From positions 1 to 64,000 of the forward strand of contig NZ_JAJJWI010000014.1 of the NCBI RefSeq assembly GCF_020907275.1: a stretch of DNA of 64,000 nt. The letters are read 5' to 3'. A program made the position numbers and the translations under genes. The notes beneath the pieces were generated by a model that did no database searches, was not told the DNA's origin, and saw nothing but the letters and a program-made list of their open reading frames with translations. Of this stretch, positions 8,594 through 16,842 are shown one piece after another; the first letter of the stretch is position 1; each line of letters opens with the position of its first letter. Source of the stretch: Pontibacter silvestris (lineage in GTDB: Bacteria > Bacteroidota > Bacteroidia > Cytophagales > Hymenobacteraceae).

Positions 8594-11500
8594 TTAGTTT
8601 TGACTTATTAAAATACGCTTGATTAGAGTGGTGCTGCTATAGGTGATGCGGGCATAGTAAATTCCGGGTGTCATCCCCTCTAAATCAACTGTTACTGTAA
8701 GAGCATCTTTAAATTTGATCTTTGGATATATGGCTTTTCCTGTTGCGTCTAAAAATGTTATTTCGGGTGTTTTTCCTGCAGGGCCGTCTTCAAGTAACTC
8801 AATATTAACATAATCTAAGGCAGGATTAGGATAAAGTACTACGACTTTGCCTGTATTAACAATAGTCTCAGCAGTAATAAGTGTATCAGTAGCAGCCTTT
8901 TCCAGCACTTCAATTGTTTTAGTTATAGATGTGTCAGTGCAGCCCAACTTGTCAGATACTGTTAACGTAACCTGGTAAGAGCCTGGTTTTACAAAGGAAA
9001 AAGATGGGTTCTCTTCTGCAACAAAGTTGACTTCATCAAAAGTCCAGCGCCAGTTCTTACTGAACTTGCTCTGGTTGATAAACTGAACAAGTGAGTCAGG
9101 GTATATTTCCTCTGTGCTGGTTTTGAAGTCAACTACTGGTTTAGCCGGGAAAGAATAAACTGCCTGAGCTATCTCACTTTCAAACACTGAATCTATACTA
9201 GCTGCGTAAATGGTTGTTTCAGTCTCTAAGTTATTTATAGTGTAGCTGGCTCCAGACCCTATTAAAGTTTCTTTATTTTGATCAGCATAAAAATTGAATG
9301 TGGAGCCTTGTTCTGGTGCCCAGGTAACGTTGCTGCCAACACAAGCTGTATCGGCTATGGCTAAGGGAGTGGCACTAGTTCTAAAGCTTCTGTACTTTTG
9401 CTGTGCGGCTTCAGTATTATTTTTTAGGCTTGCAAGGTTGTCAGAGGCCAGCAATGCGAAAGCAATTACTTTGGTTTTGCCAGGAGCCAGGTTACTAAAA
9501 GCTCCTCCAACTACATGCGATACATCATTGCCTGAAGAGCCTCCTGCCTGCCTGCGGGCGATACCTCCTGATAAAACAGAAAACTTCTCTTCTGTACTGA
9601 AACCATCATCAATATCAAACTGGTAGTTATCGTTCTTTATAAAGTTGTCTATAGCATAATAAATTGGTGCATCATCTGTAAGAAGTGCAAGGCCTGCATA
9701 AGGGTGAGGTTTATCTATATGGTAGACATAGCCTAATTTATGCGTTTCATCCCAATCGGCGCTATTTAGTAGGTATTCCCTGTTCTCACCAATGTCCCAA
9801 TCAGCAAAAACTCCTGAGTATAGGTTCCTGAGAGTGTCTGGTGTAATGTTCTTGATATGATACTCCAGAATTATAAAGTCTTTAGTGATATCTTCATTCC
9901 AGGCATAAGCTATGTTCTTTACTTCAACACCAACCTGATCTTCTATTGTGTAATCATCATGCATTACTGCCCTGGCTTCCTGTGTTGCCAAAGCAGTGTT
10001 GGTATAGAGGCTAGCCAGGCTTGAAGGAACGAAGTCTTCATCGTTTATGAAATTCTCGTTTCGGACATTATCAGACACACGACCAGGCTCTGAAGCAACC
10101 ATTAAACCTCCTTCAAAGAGTAACGAGACAAGGGCTTTCCTGAACCTTACACCTGAACCCTCATAAAGATTTAGTCCGTTATACCCTATATTACCTTTAC
10201 TGTTTATGGTCACCTCCAGGTTATTGGCATTAAGGGTAACATAATCAACGTTTATAGGTAACTCAAAATGTTGATAATCAGTATAAGTGCCCTCACTAAA
10301 GCCCAACCGGAAAGCTGCTGTACTGTTAAAGGGAGTGTCCTTAGCAATAGATATAATGAAAGGTGATTGCGAATTATTGGCAGTGCCTAATGTTGGGATA
10401 CTTCCTAAGGATGCATTTCCCTGCACAATAGTTATATAGGGAGAGCTGCTTGTCAGGCTGACAGTAAGGTTTTTGGTAGGGGAGAGGTAGTTTATAAAAC
10501 TGGCATCTATAGTTACGGTTTTATCTGCATGAGGAGTTGCATTACTGCTAAAACCAAACTGAGTGCAGCGGACTGCTATAAGATCAGCCTGCTTTAATGC
10601 CCGTTTCATATTAAGGCGCCCTTTCCCAAGCTTCTCAATATAAGGTTTATTCTCTTCGAGGTGGTAAATGTCATCTGCGCTTACCCTGATGCGCTCCATT
10701 ACCTGGCTGGCGTTCAGCTCCGGATACTTTGAACGTACCAGTGCAGCGGCACCTGCTACGATAGGGGCTGAGTAAGATGTACCTGATCCAATTAAGTAAT
10801 GGCTATCATTTGTTGAACCTATCGTAAGCGTCTCCTTGCCTGGAGCACATATGTCTATTTTAGAGTTATAAGTGAAGTCAGGATGTTTGATGTCTGCAGA
10901 TGTAGTACCTCCGACAGAGAGTACGTTATCATAGGAAGCAGGGTAAAAGTTCAGGTCGCCATGGGTATTACCCGCAGAAGCAACAATAACGACATCCTTT
11001 TCCAGAACCGCATAGTTGATAACATCCTGTTCCATTTGTGAATATAATCCGCCTCCCCATGATAAGTTGATGATTTTGCAGCCTTTATCTGCAGCATATA
11101 CTATAGCTTCGTATCCTGCGAACCTGCCAGAAGCCTTGCTCGGGAATATCTTTATCGGCATGAATTTAATATTATAACCAACCCCTGCCATGCCTTTTTT
11201 GTTGTTGGTAGCTGCTGTGGCTAAACCAGCTACAGATGTGCCATGACTTGGTGCTGAGAGCGCGTTCGGAGATATATCGTTATCGTTGTCGGCAAAGTCC
11301 CAGCCCCAATAGTTATCTTCAAAGCCATCATTATCATTGTCTATGCCGTCGATAGGGTCTGCATAGTTTAATTTGGCTTTACTTTTTAGCTCTTCATGAG
11401 AAAGCCTGAAGCCTGTATCCAGAATGCCGATGATTACATTGGTGTCTCCTTGTTCTACTGCCCAGCCTGTGTAGGCATCAATCAATTTCAGGTAATACTG

Positions 11501-11956
11501 AGCTGTAATAGTTGAGTCAGCAGCCGGGTCATCGGGTTGATGAAAAGGCTCACGCTGATAAAGAGGCTCTACATAAGCAACCATGCCCGTTGCCATTAAC
11601 TCCTGTTTTGCCTGCTCAAAACTTATGTTAGTGTTGTACTCGATCTGGTATATCAGAGACAAATCAACAGTTGCACTTTTTGCCCTGCGTACATTGGTGG
11701 GTGCGGTGACATGGGGGAATTTTTGCTGCACATTTTGTGCCTGCAAATTAGCAAGAGCTTTGTCTAAGTTTGATTTAGCTCCTTGTAAGCTGCGGAGACC
11801 ATTACCATCTTGTGGTTTAAGTTTATATACTAGTGTGTAAGGTATATAGGATTCTGTAGATTCCGTTTCTGGCCTGGCCTTTACTGGTCGTTGGGCCTGA
11901 GCAGAAAGTATTACAGCGAAAGCAACTAAAATGCTTAATATAAGATGGCGCCGCAT
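8594..11956 (-). CDS. Secreted S8 family (subtilisin-like) serine peptidase with T9SS sorting domain
   Basis: A 1120-residue secreted protease. Residues 1-22 form a signal peptide (ending AQAQ), followed by an inhibitor-like prodomain to about residue 150. The catalytic triad is visible as ILDTGFRLSHEEL (Asp, about 180), SHGTSVAGLA (His, about 237) and GSGTSYSAPIVAG (Ser, about 392). A long beta-rich region follows, then a PKD-like domain (about 930-1010, FVKPGSYQVTLTVSD), and finally a type A C-terminal sorting domain starting VVLYPNPALDYVNIEL and ending LIKRILISQN, the signal for type IX secretion. Likely exported to the surface or medium for protein breakdown. It is monocistronic. Confidence 0.93.
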   Translation of the reverse strand: MRRHLILSILVAFAVILSAQAQRPVKARPETESTESYIPYTLVYKLKPQDGNGLRSLQGAKSNLDKALANLQAQNVQQKFPHVTAPTNVRRAKSATVDLSLIYQIEYNTNISFEQAKQELMATGMVAYVEPLYQREPFHQPDDPAADSTITAQYYLKLIDAYTGWAVEQGDTNVIIGILDTGFRLSHEELKSKAKLNYADPIDGIDNDNDGFEDNYWGWDFADNDNDISPNALSAPSHGTSVAGLATAATNNKKGMAGVGYNIKFMPIKIFPSKASGRFAGYEAIVYAADKGCKIINLSWGGGLYSQMEQDVINYAVLEKDVVIVASAGNTHGDLNFYPASYDNVLSVGGTTSADIKHPDFTYNSKIDICAPGKETLTIGSTNDSHYLIGSGTSYSAPIVAGAAALVRSKYPELNASQVMERIRVSADDIYHLEENKPYIEKLGKGRLNMKRALKQADLIAVRCTQFGFSSNATPHADKTVTIDASFINYLSPTKNLTVSLTSSSPYITIVQGNASLGSIPTLGTANNSQSPFIISIAKDTPFNSTAAFRLGFSEGTYTDYQHFELPINVDYVTLNANNLEVTINSKGNIGYNGLNLYEGSGVRFRKALVSLLFEGGLMVASEPGRVSDNVRNENFINDEDFVPSSLASLYTNTALATQEARAVMHDDYTIEDQVGVEVKNIAYAWNEDITKDFIILEYHIKNITPDTLRNLYSGVFADWDIGENREYLLNSADWDETHKLGYVYHIDKPHPYAGLALLTDDAPIYYAIDNFIKNDNYQFDIDDGFSTEEKFSVLSGGIARRQAGGSSGNDVSHVVGGAFSNLAPGKTKVIAFALLASDNLASLKNNTEAAQQKYRSFRTSATPLAIADTACVGSNVTWAPEQGSTFNFYADQNKETLIGSGASYTINNLETETTIYAASIDSVFESEIAQAVYSFPAKPVVDFKTSTEEIYPDSLVQFINQSKFSKNWRWTFDEVNFVAEENPSFSFVKPGSYQVTLTVSDKLGCTDTSITKTIEVLEKAATDTLITAETIVNTGKVVVLYPNPALDYVNIELLEDGPAGKTPEITFLDATGKAIYPKIKFKDALTVTVDLEGMTPGIYYARITYSSTTLIKRILISQN

Positions 11957-12040
11957 AGCTATATTTGTAAAACAATAATTAAATAAAATATGATTAAACC
12001 TATTTGGGTGAAATAGTCTTATTTTGTTTCAAATATAGCT
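11957..12040. repeat. 11-bp inverted repeat upstream of the S8 peptidase
   Basis: AGCTATATTTG at 11957-11967 and CAAATATAGCT at 12030-12040 are exact reverse complements, 62 bp apart, in the leader of the peptidase gene. Each arm contains TATATTTG, the Bacteroidota -7 consensus; the right arm is correctly oriented for the peptidase. No clear -33 element accompanies it. Confidence 0.35.
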
Positions 12041-12182
12041 TAAATATGAGAAGTTAAAAGGAAATACTTCTAGTTGTTGTTTAATTAATTGTTTTTGCTA
12101 GATGCACCATTAAGATGTTGTATAATTCTTGTGTTGCTTTAAATATGATCTGATTTTATTATTGAAATATATAAAGATGTAA

Positions 12183-12210
12183 AAAGCCCCGGCTTTAATA
12201 CCGGGGCTTT
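12183..12210 (-). terminator. Terminator after the small coiled-coil gene
   Basis: Perfect 10-bp GC-rich stem, AAAGCCCCGG and CCGGGGCTTT, around an 8-nt loop, 6 bp past the stop codon of the 99-residue minus-strand gene. An A-run on its left gives the U-tract on the minus strand. Confidence 0.85.
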
Positions 12211-12215
12211 GTTGA

Positions 12216-12515
12216 TTACTTGAAAATCCTGTTGATTTCATCTTTGAGTTTGTCCAAGCCATCACGCAGATCTTGCCATGTACTGTGGTTGTCATCTTTT
12301 GCATCTGCCATTTTAGAGGCTATCAGCTCGCGTTTTTTTTCAAGGCCCGCAATATGCTCATGATAGGTGTGGTTAGAGTCAGCAGTAGTGGCATGTGCTC
12401 TTCCTTTAAGGACTTTGATCTTACTGTCTAACTCATCAAGGCTTTTTTGAATCTCCTCACGGGTAAGGTGATCGGGTGCCCGCATATGTTCTGGGTTTAC
12501 TGGGTAACTATCCAT
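12216..12515 (-). CDS. Small coiled-coil protein, sll1863-like
   Basis: A 99-residue, charged, predicted all-helical protein with no signal peptide. Heptad-like stretches run from about residue 19 to 40 (REEIQKSLDELDSKIKVLK) and from about 54 to 97. The arrangement, with LDELDSKI near the start and DLRDGLDKLKDEI near the end, resembles the sll1863 group of small proteins, some of which are called stress proteins; that likeness is from memory and only moderate. It is a single-gene unit with a strong terminator. Its function is unknown. A role in stress would suit the stressosome genes 1 kb away, but nothing in the sequence ties them together. Confidence 0.6.
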   Translation of the reverse strand: MDSYPVNPEHMRAPDHLTREEIQKSLDELDSKIKVLKGRAHATTADSNHTYHEHIAGLEKKRELIASKMADAKDDNHSTWQDLRDGLDKLKDEINRIFK

Positions 12516-13135
12516 AAATGTTTGTTTATAGTCAGGTTAAACATGCGTTTTAAAGGGTTTAGTTTTAGTAAGTACTCAAAAAGCCCCTAAAAGGATTTTA
12601 TGAGCAGTATGGAACATATGAGCTTATTTGAATTTAAAGAAAATCTAAATAAGAGACTTATCGCACTTTTGCTGTTTACTTCTGAGAACCAGAAGATAAA
12701 CAACTGCTACACCTTAAGAGGAGGTAGTTGTTGTAAAGAAGTGCTATGGTTTTTGTAGGTCTTTTAAACTTGTACAAATACATACCTTAAATTATTGCAA
12801 AAGCTGAGCATTTAGGGTATTCTGACACTGGAGAAGTGGTAAAGCAAGAACTGTCTTGTCATTTACCTTTTAATACCTACAATTAGATAAACCTGAACAA
12901 GCTAAAGAAAAAGCTATTCTGTTTAAGGAACAGAAGCTTTATGATTCACATTACCAAAATGAGAACCATGAATATATATTATTGATTATTAGAGAAAAGT
13001 AATATATTGGAACGAGAAATTTGTTATTTGCGTTATGTCTCCGATATTTACAAAGTCTAAACATATAACATGGGGTTTGCCAATTCGGAAGCTTTTCTTA
13101 ACTGGTTGTAGCAAACTATTAGATGGAACTACTTC
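12516..13135. other. Gene-free 620-bp interval with tandem hairpins
   Basis: Separates the divergently transcribed coiled-coil gene and the receiver gene. It has no credible coding frame. At 12674-12733 two stem-loops lie back to back: GTTTACTTCTG/CAGAAGaTAAAC (11 pairs, one bulge) and an imperfect CAACtgCTAC..CCT/AGG..GTAG..TTG stem. I could not match these to a known RNA family. Confidence 0.4.
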
Positions 13136-13567
13136 ATGATTCAAGAACAGATTCAGCTTGATTTGGTGATGTTGGTAGATGATGACGATACTACCAATTA
13201 TCTAAACCATAGACTGCTTAACGAGATGCAGATTGCCAAAGAAATTTTGGTTGTAAAAAATGGAAGAGAAGCAATAGATTATCTTAGCCAGACATGCGGT
13301 TCCCCTGCTGCTGATAAAAAGTGTCCGGACCTAATCTTCTTGGATATTAAAATGCCTGTAATGGATGGCTTTTCTTTTTTAGATGAGTATCAGAACCGTG
13401 ATTTAGATAAAGGTGATCATTTGATTATACTGATGCTTACCTCTTCTGCTAGCTTTTATGATCTGGAGCGTTTAAAGAACTACAGCAAAGTTAAAAAGCA
13501 TTATTCAAAAGCACTTACCAAGCATGACATTCGTGAAATTATGGACGAGTATTTTCAGAAAAAATAA
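13136..13567 (+). CDS. Single-domain response regulator (CheY-like)
   Basis: A 143-residue protein made only of a receiver domain. The acidic pocket is in VDDDD (residues 17-21), the phospho-acceptor is Asp70 in IFLDIKMPVMDG, the conserved Thr/Ser is in MLTSS, and the conserved Lys is in HYSKAL, where the usual Pro after Lys is Ala. There is no DNA-binding output domain, so it must act by protein contact or as a phosphate carrier. It converges on the stressosome operon, whose last gene (13631-14989) encodes a histidine kinase; that kinase is the most likely partner, although no pairing can be proved here. Confidence 0.9.
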   Translation: MIQEQIQLDLVMLVDDDDTTNYLNHRLLNEMQIAKEILVVKNGREAIDYLSQTCGSPAADKKCPDLIFLDIKMPVMDGFSFLDEYQNRDLDKGDHLIILMLTSSASFYDLERLKNYSKVKKHYSKALTKHDIREIMDEYFQKK

Positions 13568-13584
13568 AACCTGATTTTCATAAT

Positions 13585-13632
13585 AAAAGAGAGACCGCAA
13601 GCACTGTAGTAAATGCTTGCGGTCTCTCTTTT
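13585..13632. terminator. Bidirectional terminator between receiver gene and kinase gene
   Basis: Perfect 19-bp-class hairpin: AAAGAGAGACCGCAAGCA pairs with TGCTTGCGGTCTCTCTTT across a 10-nt loop. An A-run lies on the left and a T-run on the right, so it serves both convergent transcripts. It overlaps the last codons of the kinase gene. Confidence 0.9.
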
Positions 13633-14989
13633 ATGGCTGTTGTTCTGCAATAAGTTCAGCGGCAGGCCAGGTAAAGTTAAACTTACTGCCACGGCCTTCT
13701 GAATTAACCCAAACCTTGCCTCCTTTCTCCATAACTATCTTTTTTATGATTGATAAGCCAAGGCCTGAACTGTCTGGGCGGGAGATAATATCACCCATTT
13801 CGTACATATCAAAAATCTGCTGCTGTAGCTCTTTCGACACACCGGGCCCATTATCCTGCACACTAAACTCCAGCCAACTGGTTTTGAGCGTACATTTAAT
13901 TTCAATAATTGCCTGCTCCGGCTGGTCGTGATACTTTATAGCGTTGCCAATAATGTTGCTGAACACCTGGTAGAGGTACACCTCCTGCGTATAAAGCGTA
14001 GGAAGTTCAGGCTGTAATTTAATGGTAAAAGACGCAGGTATCGAAAGGGATGTAATAACCTGGTGCAGGAGTACCTGTACATCCACAACATGCTTGGGAA
14101 TATTATTATGATGGCCAGCCAATGAGTAAGCAAGTATGCCTGTTATCAGTCGCTCCATCTTGTAAGTTTGCTGGCGCAGCAGCGGGAAAACATTATTAGC
14201 TTCTGCAAGGTCATTTGCCTCTAAACAAGCCTCCAGCACAGTGGTTATACCATTAATGTTTTGTAAGGGTGCCCGCAGGTCATGAGACACGGTATGTGCA
14301 AAGGCATCAAGGTCTGTGTTTATTTTTTGCAGTTGGTTGTTCTTTTTCTCTCGTTCCTCCAGCAGGTCACTAATTTCATGGTTAGACTGTTGCAACTGCA
14401 TATTAAGGCGCCTGATTTCCTGAAGCTGCTGATCGGCTTCCAGATTACGGAGCCGTAGCTCTTCCAGTAAATCCAGCAGTTTCATGTTTTGCTTTTTAAT
14501 CTCTGCATAAGGAGATATATCAGCCTCCTGTTCAAACTCCCGTATCCATTCGTCCAGAATAGGCTTGGACAGGATAGGAGCAGTTGCCGGAATTTTCCTG
14601 CGAAGTGTCACACGGGTTCCCTTCTCATACTCACTCTCTATATTAAAGCTGTCAACAAGCTTCTTAGAATTTATGATTCCAGACCCTTTGCCTCCTGTAT
14701 TATAATGTGGGCGAGACAAAATGTAATCAATGTTTCCTATTCCTCGCCCTCGGTCAGAAATGAGTGCCTCTAAGTATTTTATTCCGTTATCCTCAACAAT
14801 GTTAAACTGAATGTTACCATTACCCACATGTTCTATTACATTACGGCAGATTTCAGAGACAGCCGTAGCAAATTTTGTCTGGTTACCTACGGCTATACTT
14901 AGTCGCTCAGCAAGTTGCATGGCCCTTTTGTATGCGAGCACTACATCCAGCTCATTATTAATGCTTATTTTAAGTATTGTACGCTGCAT
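13631..14989 (-). CDS. Fusion: RsbT-like ATPase domain + histidine kinase
   Basis: A 452-residue protein with two GHKL ATP-binding domains. Residues 1-135 form a serine-kinase-type domain like RsbT/RsbW (SEICRNVIEHV, SDRGRGIGN, GGKGSGI). A long coiled coil covers about 150-225. Residues 225-450 form an ordinary histidine kinase: HTVSHDLRAPLQN with the phospho-acceptor His near 235, the N box NIIGNAIKYH, DNGPGVS and SSGLGLSI. No membrane segment or sensor domain is visible. It is the last gene of the Rsb operon (3-bp gap to the gene before) and converges on a lone receiver. I infer that it converts stressosome state into phosphotransfer. Confidence 0.88.
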   Translation of the reverse strand: MQRTILKISINNELDVVLAYKRAMQLAERLSIAVGNQTKFATAVSEICRNVIEHVGNGNIQFNIVEDNGIKYLEALISDRGRGIGNIDYILSRPHYNTGGKGSGIINSKKLVDSFNIESEYEKGTRVTLRRKIPATAPILSKPILDEWIREFEQEADISPYAEIKKQNMKLLDLLEELRLRNLEADQQLQEIRRLNMQLQQSNHEISDLLEEREKKNNQLQKINTDLDAFAHTVSHDLRAPLQNINGITTVLEACLEANDLAEANNVFPLLRQQTYKMERLITGILAYSLAGHHNNIPKHVVDVQVLLHQVITSLSIPASFTIKLQPELPTLYTQEVYLYQVFSNIIGNAIKYHDQPEQAIIEIKCTLKTSWLEFSVQDNGPGVSKELQQQIFDMYEMGDIISRPDSSGLGLSIIKKIVMEKGGKVWVNSEGRGSKFNFTWPAAELIAEQQP

Positions 14990-14992
14990 GTG

Positions 14993-16039
14993 TTATACCT
15001 TGGCTTTGCATACCACTACCAGGGTATCATCGGTTTGGCGGCTGTTATCTTTATAAATGACAGATGCAATAGTAGTAGGGTGGTGCCGCTGCAGGTTTGG
15101 GTATTTTGCCAGATCCCACCTTGATTTTAAACCGTCAGAGTGAAGAACAAGTAGCTTGTTCCGCCCCCAGTCCAGTTGTTGATTATTTAATGTGTTTGGT
15201 ACATTGTGCCCTAAAATTCCATTGTATGAAATAATGCTCTTATAGGGAGAGTTTATGGAAGAGCCGTCTAATGAAAACATTTTGCCTGCAATATTACCTA
15301 CACCACAATAGGTGATGCGTTGTGTGTGGATGCTAATGTCGGCCCGTAAGCCCACTGCGCCACGGGTACGTTTTATCTGGTTATGGATATCGCGCAGGGA
15401 GTTAGCTGGGTCAATATTTGGATGTGATATGAAAGACGTTGCAGCTTGCTGTGCCGCCTCATTGGCATGTGTGCCGTGGCCCAGGCCATCCAAAGCCAGT
15501 AAATACATATTAGGGCCTTGTTCCACTAAAGCAAAGCCATCACCGCAAATGCGTTCTGTCGGTTTAGGCACTATAACATAGCCAACCTCAACTTTAGCTG
15601 ACACTGCCTCTGCAGAAACAGTTTTACGACCTTTGTTTACCCTGCTTAATAGAACAGTACCCAGGCTTGGGTGAGAATACAGGTCAAAAACATCTGACTG
15701 ACGTTTGATAGCTCCCAGCCCCTCACCAGCTGTACCCGATGTAGATACGCCATCTTCCATCATGCGGATAGGGTCGCTTATGCCGGGGCCATTGTCCAGG
15801 CAAATTATTTCAAATGCCTCATTGTTATATTTGGTGCCCACAGGTTTAACCAATAGCTCGCCTCCTGTGGGGGAATGTTTAGCGAGGTTAGACAACATCT
15901 CTGAAATAATAATGTTTATTTTGCCTACCTCGGTGGGTGAAAACTGATAACCTTCTGCAAGTCGAGTGATGTCGCGTTTCACCATACTTGCAAAACTCTT
16001 TTCAGGTATTAAAAAGCGTTGGTGTTGATTAACGTCCAT
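14993..16039 (-). CDS. Fusion: RsbT-like ATPase domain + SpoIIE/RsbX-type phosphatase
   Basis: A 348-residue two-domain protein. Residues 1-145 are a GHKL ATPase of the anti-sigma-factor kinase type (IISEMLSNLAKHSP, LDNGPGIS, GTAGEGLGAIKRQ). Residues 160-348 resemble the RsbX/SpoIIE class of PP2C phosphatases, with ALDGLGHGTHANEAA as the metal-binding motif, CGVGNIAGK, LHSDGLKSRWD and DDTLVVVC. In Bacillus, RsbX resets the stressosome by removing phosphates from RsbS and RsbR; the same job is likely here. Fusion to a second kinase-like domain is unlike Bacillus RsbX. Its start overlaps the end of rsbT by 11 bp, pointing to translational coupling. Confidence 0.88.
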   Translation of the reverse strand: MDVNQHQRFLIPEKSFASMVKRDITRLAEGYQFSPTEVGKINIIISEMLSNLAKHSPTGGELLVKPVGTKYNNEAFEIICLDNGPGISDPIRMMEDGVSTSGTAGEGLGAIKRQSDVFDLYSHPSLGTVLLSRVNKGRKTVSAEAVSAKVEVGYVIVPKPTERICGDGFALVEQGPNMYLLALDGLGHGTHANEAAQQAATSFISHPNIDPANSLRDIHNQIKRTRGAVGLRADISIHTQRITYCGVGNIAGKMFSLDGSSINSPYKSIISYNGILGHNVPNTLNNQQLDWGRNKLLVLHSDGLKSRWDLAKYPNLQRHHPTTIASVIYKDNSRQTDDTLVVVCKAKV

Positions 16040-16442
16040 TTTTCCAATGAATTACTGTGACGGTAGTGCCTTCGCCGAGCGTACTCTTTATATCAAATTC
16101 ATTTACAAGTCGCTTAGTGCCGGGCAAACCAAGGCCGAGGCTTTTGCCTGTCGAGAAACCATCCTGCATGGCTTGCTGCACATTGGCAATACCCGGGCCT
16201 TCGTCAATAAAAGTTAATCTTACGCCAGTTTGAGCATTTTTGCTTATAATTTCAATGAGAACTTTTCCTCCGTTTGCATATTTCAGCATATTCCGCACTA
16301 ATTCGCTGGCAGCCGTAATAAGCTTTGTCTGGTTTACCAGGCTCATGCCTATTTTTGCTGCGTATTCGCGAACTCTGTTCCGGAAAGGAACGACATCCTG
16401 TTCTCTCACGATTTGCATCGTGTCTTTAGTCATTACAATCAT
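16029..16442 (-). CDS. rsbT: Stressosome serine/threonine kinase RsbT
   Basis: A 137-residue GHKL-fold switch kinase. ATP-binding motifs are ASELVRNMLKYANGG (N box, about residues 45-59), FIDEGPGIANV (G1) and TGKSLGLGLPGTKRL (G2), and the C-terminus has the typical GEGTTVTVIHW strand. In Bacillus, RsbT is held by the RsbR/RsbS complex and released on stress to activate RsbU. Here it overlaps rsbS by 17 bp and the next gene by 11 bp; the ATG three codons inside (16433) is an equally possible start. A separate RsbU-like phosphatase is encoded at 60.6-61.9 kb. Confidence 0.92.
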   Translation of the reverse strand: MIVMTKDTMQIVREQDVVPFRNRVREYAAKIGMSLVNQTKLITAASELVRNMLKYANGGKVLIEIISKNAQTGVRLTFIDEGPGIANVQQAMQDGFSTGKSLGLGLPGTKRLVNEFDIKSTLGEGTTVTVIHWKNGR

Positions 16443-16839
16443 CCGGCTCTTCTTCTTGGTCGTCTTCTTCCAAGACGTCGATAATGCCTATCTTATTATA
16501 TAGTAAGTCCATGCCTTTTTCCACATCAAGGGCAGTATACACCCCCTGCAACGTAAGGCCAAGTTCTACTAAGGTAATAGCTACGGCAGGTTGCATGCCT
16601 ACTACTACTGTTTCAGCATCCATAATGCGCGACATAGAGGCAATGTTGCCAAGAATGCGGCCCATAAAGGAATCTACAATAGTAACTGCCGATATATCTA
16701 TTAACACTCCTTTGGCGCCTGTTTGGCTAACCATACTAATCAGGTCATTCTCTAAGGTAAGGGCCAGCCTGTCGTAAAGGTCCACTTGTATAGTTACTAG
16801 CAGGAATGGACCCATCTTCAGAATCGGTATTCTATCCAT
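16426..16839 (-). CDS. rsbS: Stressosome STAS protein RsbS
   Basis: A 137-residue single STAS domain. The core matches RsbS closely: IPILKMGPFLLVTIQ at the start, then LIDISAVTIVDSFMGRILG, where Ser57 is the residue that RsbT phosphorylates in Bacillus. The C-terminal 20 residues are strongly acidic (EEDDQEEEPDD), an unusual tail beyond the domain. In the known system RsbS forms the core of the large stressosome with RsbR and captures RsbT. It begins 3 bp after the rsbR stop codon, so the two should be made together. Confidence 0.93.
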   Translation of the reverse strand: MDRIPILKMGPFLLVTIQVDLYDRLALTLENDLISMVSQTGAKGVLIDISAVTIVDSFMGRILGNIASMSRIMDAETVVVGMQPAVAITLVELGLTLQGVYTALDVEKGMDLLYNKIGIIDVLEEDDQEEEPDDCND

Positions 16840-16842
16840 CTT

